Translations under genes and position numbers: made by a program | Source of the DNA: CAZYZQ01 sp964652075 | GTDB taxonomy: Bacteria > Bacillota > Clostridia > Oscillospirales > Oscillospiraceae | Assembly (NCBI GenBank): GCA_964652075.1 | Contig: CAZYZQ010000123.1 | Span: forward strand, 1-5,688 | Length of the DNA stretch: 5,688 bases | Direction of reading: 5' to 3' | The notes under the pieces: model-generated | Told to the model about the DNA's origin: nothing | Database searches by the model: none | Seen by the model: the letters and a program-made list of their open reading frames with translations, nothing else | Shown: positions 1 through 5,688 of the stretch, piece by piece | Layout: every line of letters starts with the position of its first letter | How positions within the stretch are numbered: position 1 is the stretch's first letter

Positions 1-294
1 AGACGGCTTTGTCCCGATCTGCAGCCCGGTTTCACCGACGTCAAGCATATCCGCCAGAATATCCTTGAGCGCCTCGCGGACGCCGTCCACGTCGCGGAGC
101 TTGTCGCGTTTCACACGCGCGCGCAGCTCCTCCATCGCCTCCTCCGTCGTCTCAACACCGAGATCCGCCAGAATCAGGCGCTCCTCCAACTCTTCAAAAA
201 AATCCTCGTCGATCGCCTTCATGCCGGAAAAGACGCCGCCAACTGAGGCGCGGGTCTTTGCCAGCCCTGCTTTGATTTTGTCAAAAAAGCCCAT
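1..294 (-). CDS. ftsY: Signal recognition particle receptor FtsY, N-terminal part (3' end outside window)
   Basis: FtsY is the SRP receptor GTPase. It docks ribosome-SRP complexes at the inner face of the membrane and hands nascent membrane proteins to the Sec translocon. Only the first 98 residues are visible; the frame is open at the window edge. The protein starts MGFFDKIKAGLAKTR, followed by a stretch with IDEDFFEELEE (about residues 28-38), LILADLGVETT and EELRARV. This is the typical four-helix N domain of FtsY. The NG GTPase domain with its G1 motif would lie beyond the edge. The long acidic A domain seen in E. coli FtsY is absent, as in many Gram-positive forms, so membrane contact probably relies on the first helix. 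The ATG start is preceded by a good Shine-Dalgarno sequence 16 bases after the smc stop, which suggests co-transcription with smc. The paralogue Ffh is less likely because of the GLAKTR and IDEDFFEELEE signatures and the smc neighbour. Confidence 0.93.
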   Translation of the reverse strand, partial: MGFFDKIKAGLAKTRASVGGVFSGMKAIDEDFFEELEERLILADLGVETTEEAMEELRARVKRDKLRDVDGVREALKDILADMLDVGETGLQIGTKPS

Positions 295-302
295 TGTTCT
301 CT

Positions 303-308
303 CTCCTC
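303..308 (-). promoter_or_regulatory. Ribosome binding site of ftsY
   Basis: On the minus strand GAGGAG lies 8 bases before the ftsY ATG, inside the short gap right after the smc TAA stop. It fixes the ftsY start and allows ribosomes leaving smc to reinitiate. This is seen in the sequence; coupling is inferred. Confidence 0.8.
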
Positions 309-310
309 GC

Positions 311-3300
311 TTATTCTGTCACGTTCAGTTCCTCTGAAATTTCATCCAGAGGCAGGCGGAAGATGCTGGAAACGCCCTGTTCCTTCATTGTCACACCGTA
401 GAGCGTGTCCGCCTCCTCCTGCGTGCCGCGCCGGTGCGTCACGACGATAAACTGCGTCTTGCCTCCCAGGCCGCGCATATAGCCGGCAAAGCGTTTGACG
501 TTCTGTTCGTCGAGCGCCGCGTCGATCTCATCAAGCATACAGAACGGCGTCGGCCGTACCTTCATGATGGAGAAGTACAGCGCGATGGCCACAAACGCCT
601 TTTCACCGCCGGAGAGCAGCGTAATTGTCTTCACCTGCTTGCCGGGCGGCTGGACACGGATCTCAATGCCGCACTCGAGCGGCGCCTGGGGGTCCTCCAA
701 AATCAATGCGCCGCTGCCGCCGCCGAACATCTCGCGGAAGGTTTCGCCAAAGAAGCGGTTGATCCGCTCAAACTCCCGCACAAAGATCTCGGTCATCTGC
801 ACGGTGATATCCTCTATGATCCGCGTCAGCTCCTCGCGCGATGTCAGCACATCGTCGCGCTGTTCTGTCAGATAGGTATAGCGCTCGTTGATCCGGGCGA
901 AGTCCTCGATCGCGCCGACATTCACCGCGCCAAGCGCGGAGATGCTCCGCTTGAGCTCGCCGATGCGCCGGGTCGCGGCGGGGATGCTCTCCACCGGCTG
1001 CCGGATCTCCTGCGCGGCGGAATACGTCAATTCATAGCTCTCCCAGAGCTTGTCATGCAGCTGCTTCTCCTCCAGCTCGGCCATGGACTTCTTCTGCTCC
1101 AGCCGCGCGCTCTCGCGTTCAAGCTCCAGAATCTCGCGGCTTTTCGTCTGCGAGTCCTTCTCTGCCGTTGTCTTTTGCTGCTCAACGGTATTACGCTCAG
1201 CGAGCGACGCCTGCAACGCCTGCCGCGCCGTGTCGGTCTGTTCCTGAAGCTGCTGTGCCTGCGTTTGCAGCGCGGAAATCTTGGCCTGCAACTCATCGTT
1301 TTCCGTCAGATACCGATTGGCTAGCGCCTCTTTTTCAGCCCGGCTTCCCTGCAATTCGGAAGCCAGATCCATCAGATCCCGGATGCTCCCGGCAAGGCCG
1401 GTTTTCTCCGTCTCAAGCGCGGCGATTTCGGCCTGCAGGCCGTAGACGGTCTCACGCCGCTGCTCCAGCGCCGCCGATGCGTCCGCATGCTGCTGCTGTG
1501 CCGTGGTCAGCTCCGTACGCAGCGCCTGCAGCGCGTCGGCGCTGGATTTCTCCTGATCGGAGAGCGCCCCCTGCTTGCTCTCGCCCTCCTGCAGGCGCAT
1601 GGTAATGGTTTCAAGCTCCTGCTCGCATTCATGCAGCGCCAGAGACGCCGCATCGGCCAAAAGGCCGCACTGCTTGCACTCGCCCTCCAGCCGCAGCGCG
1701 TCGTCCTCCGCCTCGCGCAGCGTGCCGCTTGCCGACTCCATCGCATACTCGCTCTCAGCAAGCTGCCGCTTGGCCTCAGCCAGCGCCGCCGACCGGTCGC
1801 GCAGCGTCTGTTCCCGTTTTGCCTGCTGCTCCTCCAGACGCGTGATCTCATTGGCGCGGGAGAGGACGCCGGCGCTCCGCATCACGGAACCGCCCGTCAG
1901 CGAGCCGCCCGCGTTGACCACCTGGCCGTCCAGCGTCACAATCCGGAACCGGTTGTGATAGGCGCGCGCAATCGGGATTGCCAGATCCAGATTCTCCGCG
2001 ATGACCGTCCGTCCCAAAAGATTCACAATGATCTCCCGGTACTGCGGCTGATAGCGCACAAGGTCGGAGGCGATACCCACAAAGCCGCGCATCTGCGCAA
2101 GCCCCGTTTCCTGCAACAGGCGTCCGCGGATTGCAGAAAGCGGCAGGAAGGTCGACCGGCCCGCGTCGCGGCGGCGCAGCAGGTTGATGGCCGCCTTGCC
2201 GTCTTCCTCTGTCGAGACAACGATGTGCTGCATGGCGCTGCTCAGCGCCGTTTCCACTGCGATGGTATAGGCGTCGTCCGCCCGGATCAGCTGCGACACC
2301 GGGCCGTGAATATTGCGCAGCCCGCCGCGCTGGGCCTCCTGCATGACAACGCGCACCGCGCGGGAATAGCCCTCAAAATCGCGCTCCATTTCGCGCAGCA
2401 TTTTGAGCTTTGATGCGGTGGTCTGCTGCTCAACCTGTAACTGCTGCACCGCCTGCTGCATTTTTTCCGTCTGGTCGCGCCGCGCGCCGGCGCGGAGCGA
2501 GTGCCCCGCCAGCGCATTTTTCGTAGCGGTCACAGCCTCCTGCGCGGCTTTTCTTTTCTGCTCCTGTTCGGCCAGCTTGGCGCTTGCATCCGCGTGCCGC
2601 GCTTTTAGTTCCACGCGCTGGCTTCTCAAGCTTGCCTGCCGTCCGGCAAGCTCCTCCGCAGCGGCGGCCAGGCTGGTCTTTTCCAGCCCGTACTGTGTCG
2701 TCAGCTCCTGCAAAGCCTCCAGACGGCCCTGCGCCGTTTGCAGCTGCTGGGCAAGCGCCTGTACCTGCTGCGCCAGCGCGTCCGCCTGCCGCTCGGCATC
2801 CGTCAGGCTGGCATGCTTTGCAATCAGCCGCTCCTCCAGCTCCGCGCGGCGTGCCGCCTTTTCCTCAATCTGCGTCTGAAGGCTGCTTGTGCGCGTGGAC
2901 TCCGCCTCCAGCTCCTGCCGGATGCGCGTCACATTCTGCGCGTTGTGCGCCATCTCTGATTGCAGCACCGCGCAGTCGCTTTTACATGCCGCCTGCTGCT
3001 GCTCCAGCGCCGTAATTGCTTCGCGCCGCGACTCCGTATCCTGATCGCGGGTGCGGATCTCCGCCGCGAGGCGCTCCGCGAGCGCGTAAAGGCTGTCCAG
3101 ATCCGCATGGGACTGCGCCAGAACCTGCGACGCGGACTGGAAGTCGTGCTCTGCCTTCTTTGCCGCCTCGGAGAGCTGGTCGAGCTTATCCAGCCAGACG
3201 GCGATCTCCAGCCCGCGCAGCTCATCGCGCAAAAGCAGGAACTTCTTCGCCTTTTCCGCCTGTACACGTAGCGGCTCCACCTGCAGCTCCAGCTCGGCGA

Positions 3301-3883
3301 TCTTGTCACCGATACGCATCAGGTTGTCCTCTGTGGCGGCAAGGCGGCGCTCCGTCTCCTCTTTGCGGTGGCGATATTTGGAGATACCGGCTGCTTCTTC
3401 AAAGATTTCGCGCCGGTCGGTGCTCTTGAGCGCCAGAATTTCATCAATTCTGCCCTGTCCGATATTGGAATAGCCCTCCCGGCCCAGACCGGTGTCCATA
3501 AACAGCTCGTTGATATCGCGCAGGCGCGCGCTTTTCTTATTGATATAGTATTCGCTCTCTCCGGAGCGGTAATACCGGCGGGTGACCATGACCTCCGGCG
3601 CATCGTAGCGCAGCGCATGATCTTCATTGTCCAGCAGGAGCGAAACCTCCGCAAACCCCTGTTCGCGCCGCTTCTGCGTGCCGCCGAAGATAACATCCTC
3701 CATCTTGGCGCCGCGCAGCGCCTTGCTGCTCTGTTCGCCCATTACCCAGAGAATGGCGTCGGAAATATTCGATTTTCCGCTTCCGTTCGGGCCGACAATG
3801 GCGGTGATCTCCCGGCCAAATTGCAGGACGGTCTTGTCCGGGAATGATTTGAATCCCTGGATCTCCAGTGATTTTAAGTACAC
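311..3883 (-). CDS. smc: Chromosome segregation ATPase SMC
   Basis: SMC is the ATPase of the bacterial condensin complex with ScpA and ScpB; it compacts and aligns sister chromosomes by loop extrusion. The protein has 1190 residues, close to the usual bacterial length of about 1190. The N-terminal head (about 1-165) has the Walker A motif GPNGSGKS at 31-38, an arginine-finger-type residue at R57 and the Q-loop IGQGRIDEIL at 141-150 (Q143). A long coiled coil (about 170-500), rich in Ala, Gln and Glu, leads to a hinge at about 505-675, with HGPVSQLI (526-533) and GGSLTGGS (659-666). The returning coil (about 680-1010) reaches the C-terminal head: signature LSGGEKA (1090-1096), Walker B FCMLDEID (1114-1121, catalytic E1119), D-loop AALDE and switch histidine H1150. 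All ATPase residues are present. The start is GTG; MYLKSLEIQGFKSF matches the family N-terminus, a Shine-Dalgarno sits 7 bases upstream, and no in-frame start lies just upstream. The complete head and hinge exclude Rad50 and SbcC. Confidence 0.98.
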   Translation of the reverse strand: MYLKSLEIQGFKSFPDKTVLQFGREITAIVGPNGSGKSNISDAILWVMGEQSSKALRGAKMEDVIFGGTQKRREQGFAEVSLLLDNEDHALRYDAPEVMVTRRYYRSGESEYYINKKSARLRDINELFMDTGLGREGYSNIGQGRIDEILALKSTDRREIFEEAAGISKYRHRKEETERRLAATEDNLMRIGDKIAELELQVEPLRVQAEKAKKFLLLRDELRGLEIAVWLDKLDQLSEAAKKAEHDFQSASQVLAQSHADLDSLYALAERLAAEIRTRDQDTESRREAITALEQQQAACKSDCAVLQSEMAHNAQNVTRIRQELEAESTRTSSLQTQIEEKAARRAELEERLIAKHASLTDAERQADALAQQVQALAQQLQTAQGRLEALQELTTQYGLEKTSLAAAAEELAGRQASLRSQRVELKARHADASAKLAEQEQKRKAAQEAVTATKNALAGHSLRAGARRDQTEKMQQAVQQLQVEQQTTASKLKMLREMERDFEGYSRAVRVVMQEAQRGGLRNIHGPVSQLIRADDAYTIAVETALSSAMQHIVVSTEEDGKAAINLLRRRDAGRSTFLPLSAIRGRLLQETGLAQMRGFVGIASDLVRYQPQYREIIVNLLGRTVIAENLDLAIPIARAYHNRFRIVTLDGQVVNAGGSLTGGSVMRSAGVLSRANEITRLEEQQAKREQTLRDRSAALAEAKRQLAESEYAMESASGTLREAEDDALRLEGECKQCGLLADAASLALHECEQELETITMRLQEGESKQGALSDQEKSSADALQALRTELTTAQQQHADASAALEQRRETVYGLQAEIAALETEKTGLAGSIRDLMDLASELQGSRAEKEALANRYLTENDELQAKISALQTQAQQLQEQTDTARQALQASLAERNTVEQQKTTAEKDSQTKSREILELERESARLEQKKSMAELEEKQLHDKLWESYELTYSAAQEIRQPVESIPAATRRIGELKRSISALGAVNVGAIEDFARINERYTYLTEQRDDVLTSREELTRIIEDITVQMTEIFVREFERINRFFGETFREMFGGGSGALILEDPQAPLECGIEIRVQPPGKQVKTITLLSGGEKAFVAIALYFSIMKVRPTPFCMLDEIDAALDEQNVKRFAGYMRGLGGKTQFIVVTHRRGTQEEADTLYGVTMKEQGVSSIFRLPLDEISEELNVTE

Positions 3884-3890
3884 AGGCGAT

Positions 3891-3897
3891 CTTCCTC
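3891..3897 (-). promoter_or_regulatory. Ribosome binding site that supports the GTG start of smc
   Basis: GAGGAAG on the minus strand lies 7 bases before the GTG codon at 3883-3881. This spacing decides in favour of GTG as the smc initiator, since there is no ATG nearby in the smc frame. Confidence 0.75.
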
Positions 3898-3919
3898 ACT
3901 TGAAAGAATATATCAGTTT

Positions 3920-3948
3920 ATTTTACCAACCTTGCAGCTGAATTTCAA
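3920..3948 (-). promoter_or_regulatory. Sigma-A-type promoter for smc-ftsY
   Basis: On the minus strand TTGAAA (3948-3943) and TAAAAT (3925-3920) are separated by exactly 17 bases. Each hexamer is one or two changes from the housekeeping consensus (TTGACA, TATAAT). Transcription would start near 3913, giving a leader of about 30 bases that contains the smc Shine-Dalgarno. The region is clearly A+T-rich against the GC-rich genes around it. It lies just downstream of the rnc terminator, so smc and ftsY appear to have their own promoter. The match is seen in the sequence; activity is inferred. Confidence 0.75.
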
Positions 3949-3959
3949 GCTTCAAGTAC

Positions 3960-4001
3960 AAAAAACAGGAAAACGGCGATGCAGCATGGGCGCATCGCCG
4001 T
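3960..4001 (-). terminator. Rho-independent terminator after rnc
   Basis: A perfect 10-bp GC-rich stem is formed by ACGGCGATGC (minus strand, 4001-3992) and GCATCGCCGT (3982-3973), with a 9-base loop. It is followed by a T-rich run, TTTCCTGTTTTTT, ending at 3960. The hairpin begins 5 bases after the rnc stop codon. The CCTG break in the T run may make it leaky. It would end the plsX-rnc transcript before the smc promoter. Confidence 0.75.
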
Positions 4002-4006
4002 GTCTT

Positions 4007-4687
4007 TTATGCAAATTGCGAAAAACGGCCCTCCAGCGCCTGCTTCGCGGCGGCCTGCTCGGCCTGCTTTTTGCTGCGGCCGATGCCGCTGCCGATCACC
4101 TCGCCGTTCAGGCTTGCTTCCACCAGAAAGCGCTTGTCGTGATCCGGGCCGGAAGACTCCACCAGCCGATAGGATGGGATCTTGCCGCACTGCTCCTGCG
4201 TGAGTTCCTGCAAGTGCGTCTTATAGTCCTTCTCGCGGGAGTCATATTGCGTCATATCGGACAGGATCAGCCTGTGGATCATCTCGGTAACGGCCTGCAG
4301 GCCGCCGTCAAGATAGACGGCAGCCAAAACGGCTTCCATCGCGTCAGAGGTGACGCTGGCGCGCGTTCTGCCCCCGCTGCGCTCCTCGCCGTGGCCGAGC
4401 AGCAGGTGGCTGCCCAGATGCAGCCGCTCTGCGACCTGCGCCAGATGCTTTTCACACACGAGATCCGCGCGCAGGCGCGTCAGGTGCCCCTCCGGACGGT
4501 CGGCAAGCGTGCGAAAAATGTGCTCCGCCGAGACAAAGCCCAGAATTGCGTCGCCCAGAAACTCAAGCCGCTCGTTGCAGACCGGCAGATGGCGTTCGTT
4601 CGCATAGGAGCTGTGTGTCAGCGCCGTTTTTAAAAGCGTCTTATCGCGAAAGGTGTAGCCAAGCGCCTGTTCCAATTCTTCCTGCAT
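4007..4687 (-). CDS. rnc: Ribonuclease III
   Basis: RNase III is a homodimeric Mg-dependent endonuclease that cuts double-stranded RNA, matures the rRNA precursor and processes some mRNAs and antisense duplexes in the cytoplasm. The protein has 226 residues, a normal length. The RNase III domain (about 1-150) carries the signature NERLEFLGDA at 38-47. Acidic residues at the known catalytic positions are E39, E42, D46, E66, D115 and E118 (the last two in SDAMEAV). The double-stranded RNA-binding domain starts at DYKTHLQEL (154-162) and ends with the family pattern GSGIGRSKKQAEQAAAKQAL (199-218). Nothing is missing. The ATG is preceded by AGGGG with 6-base spacing, immediately after the plsX stop, so it is probably co-transcribed and perhaps translationally coupled with plsX. 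A terminator hairpin follows the TAA stop. Confidence 0.97.
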   Translation of the reverse strand: MQEELEQALGYTFRDKTLLKTALTHSSYANERHLPVCNERLEFLGDAILGFVSAEHIFRTLADRPEGHLTRLRADLVCEKHLAQVAERLHLGSHLLLGHGEERSGGRTRASVTSDAMEAVLAAVYLDGGLQAVTEMIHRLILSDMTQYDSREKDYKTHLQELTQEQCGKIPSYRLVESSGPDHDKRFLVEASLNGEVIGSGIGRSKKQAEQAAAKQALEGRFSQFA

Positions 4688-4693
4688 CCAAAT

Positions 4694-4698
4694 CCCCT
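4694..4698 (-). promoter_or_regulatory. Ribosome binding site of rnc
   Basis: AGGGG on the minus strand directly follows the plsX TAG stop and lies 6 bases before the rnc ATG. The whole intergenic gap is 11 bases and is filled by this site, so there is no room for a separate promoter or terminator between the two genes. Confidence 0.75.
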
Positions 4699-5688
4699 CT
4701 ATTCCTCTTTCACGCTGCGCGCAATGTCGTCAATTATGCCGCTTTGCACAGCGGTGACCGCCTGCCGGATCGCGTTGCGGAACGCAACCGCATCAGACGA
4801 GCCATGCGCCTTGATGACGGGCCGGCGGATGCCCAGCAGCATGGAACCGCCGTACTCGCGGTAGTCCATCCGCTGTTTCAGGTCTCGTAGCCCGCCGCGC
4901 AGCAGAAGCGCCGCAAATTTTGAACCGGTGTTCCGGTAGAACAGTTTCTTAAACTCACCGTTCATCATCAGGGCCGTGCCCTCAATGGATTTCAGCAGCA
5001 CGTTGCCGGAAAATCCGTCGCAGACAACCACATCGCACACGCCTGCGGGAACATCCCTTGCCTCCACGTTGCCGATAAAATGCAGCTTCCCCGCTTCTCC
5101 GGCGGCCAGAAGGCGCGCATACGCTTCTTTTTGCAGCGGCGTACCCTTCCCCGCCTCCGCGCCGATGTTCAGGAGCCCGACACGCGGCTGCTGCACACCG
5201 TAAATCCGCGCGCTGCAAAACTGCCCCATGTGGGCAAACTGTTCCAGAAATTCCGGCGTACACTCCGCGTTTGCACCCGCGTCCAGAATAATTGCGCAGC
5301 CTGTGGCAGTCGGTACTGCCGGGCCGAGCGCCGCGCGCCGCACGCCCGGAATTCGTTTGACAAGCAGGGTCGCCGCCGTGATCAGCGCGCCCGTGTTGCC
5401 GGCCGACACAAGCGCGTCGCCGCGCCCCTCCGCCAGCATCCGCAGGCCGACAATCATGGACGAGTCGGCATGGGTGTGAATCACACGCATTGGGTCGGCG
5501 TCCATGGGGACGACGCCCGGCGCATCCGCGATTGTCACACGGTCCGGCAACGTCTGTTCCTGCGCGTCCTGCAATGCACGCAGGAGCGCCTCGCCGTTGC
5601 CGACGAGGATCAGTTCCAGCTCTGTATCCGCGCGCGCGGCCTCCAGCGCCGCCTGCTTGCCGGCGAACTCCTCGGCGTAGCGCGCCGC
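4699..5688 (-). CDS. plsX: Phosphate acyltransferase PlsX, lacking its N-terminus (5' end outside window)
   Basis: PlsX converts acyl-ACP and phosphate to acyl-phosphate, the acyl donor for PlsY in the first step of phosphatidic acid synthesis. It acts as a peripheral membrane enzyme. The frame runs open to the window edge and shows 329 residues; the N-terminal strand with the family MGGD motif would lie just outside. Visible family motifs (numbered from the first visible residue) are ILVGN (27-31), SAGNTGAL (95-102), ILDAGANAE (134-142), RVGLLNIGAE (169-178), FIGNVEARDV (204-213), DGFSGNVLLK (224-233) and PVIKAHGSSD (290-299). The segment around 249-275 (LFYRNT to RMDY) corresponds to the helices that anchor PlsX to the membrane in studied homologues. 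No in-frame ATG is seen near the visible 5' part, and a TTG at 5574 lies inside the conserved fold, so it is not the start. The gene is 11 bases upstream of rnc in one apparent operon. Confidence 0.96.
   Translation of the reverse strand, partial: AARYAEEFAGKQAALEAARADTELELILVGNGEALLRALQDAQEQTLPDRVTIADAPGVVPMDADPMRVIHTHADSSMIVGLRMLAEGRGDALVSAGNTGALITAATLLVKRIPGVRRAALGPAVPTATGCAIILDAGANAECTPEFLEQFAHMGQFCSARIYGVQQPRVGLLNIGAEAGKGTPLQKEAYARLLAAGEAGKLHFIGNVEARDVPAGVCDVVVCDGFSGNVLLKSIEGTALMMNGEFKKLFYRNTGSKFAALLLRGGLRDLKQRMDYREYGGSMLLGIRRPVIKAHGSSDAVAFRNAIRQAVTAVQSGIIDDIARSVKEE

Larger units (their letters stand above)
3884..4006. other. Intergenic region between rnc and smc
   Basis: This is the only gap longer than 20 bases in the window. 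It holds, in transcription order on the minus strand, the rnc terminator, the smc promoter, a leader of about 30 bases and the smc ribosome binding site. Its A+T content is visibly higher than that of the genes. I see no small gene or structured RNA in it beyond the terminator hairpin. Confidence 0.8.

Noticed and set aside
434..1324. Long plus-strand open frame of 296 codons opposite smc
   Set aside because: It lies wholly antisense to the conserved C-terminal part of smc. Its translation is Leu, Arg and Ala rich with no recognisable domain, as expected from the reverse complement of a GC-rich coiled-coil gene.
1487..2413. Long plus-strand open frame of 308 codons opposite smc
   Set aside because: It is antisense to the smc hinge and coiled coil and has a low-complexity Arg/Leu/Gln composition and no known motif. 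No convincing ribosome binding site or promoter was seen.
1667..2986. SMC cysteine pairs as a Rad50-type zinc hook
   Set aside because: The Rad50 hook lies at the coil apex. This protein has a normal SMC hinge at the apex, and the cysteines lie within the arms.
3907..3912. Alternative -10 box TATATT downstream of the chosen smc promoter
   Set aside because: At the expected distance upstream the sequence is GCAAGG, which does not resemble a -35 hexamer. The TTGAAA-17-TAAAAT pair is far better.
3973..4001. The rnc 3' hairpin as an RNase III autoregulation site
   Set aside because: The stem is only 10 bp, shorter than usual RNase III substrates of about 20 bp, and it is followed by a T run. 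A terminator explains it better.
5572..5574. TTG codon as a possible plsX start
   Set aside because: The reading frame continues upstream with PlsX-like sequence (ILVGN strand), so the true start is beyond the window edge.

Overview
This window is ordinary core-genome DNA from a GC-rich bacterium. The best guess is a low-A+T member of the Clostridia (Bacillota), something like the Oscillospirales. The basis is the conserved rnc-smc-ftsY gene order downstream of plsX, strong AGGAG-type ribosome binding sites, an SMC of Bacillus-like length, an FtsY with almost no acidic N-terminal domain, and a consensus housekeeping promoter. The genus cannot be fixed from the sequence.

All genes lie on the minus strand, so transcription runs from high to low coordinates. 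In that order they are: plsX (5688-4699, 5' end outside the window), an 11-base gap, rnc encoding RNase III (4687-4007), a 123-base intergenic region, smc (3883-311), a 16-base gap, and ftsY (294-1, 3' end outside the window). The intergenic region holds a rho-independent terminator for the plsX-rnc transcript, followed at once by a near-consensus sigma-A-type promoter for smc-ftsY. The cluster is therefore probably two transcription units, not one.

PlsX makes acyl-phosphate for phospholipid synthesis. RNase III processes rRNA and other double-stranded RNA. SMC is the ATPase of the chromosome condensation complex with ScpA and ScpB. FtsY is the membrane receptor for signal recognition particle targeting. 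They are linked by conserved growth-related gene order, not by a shared pathway. The gene for acyl carrier protein (acpP), which often sits between plsX and rnc in related bacteria, is absent here.

I found no mobile element, CRISPR array, tRNA, rRNA or defence gene, and no evidence of an undescribed system. Apart from the 123-base gap the window is almost entirely coding. The long plus-strand open frames opposite smc look like composition shadows.
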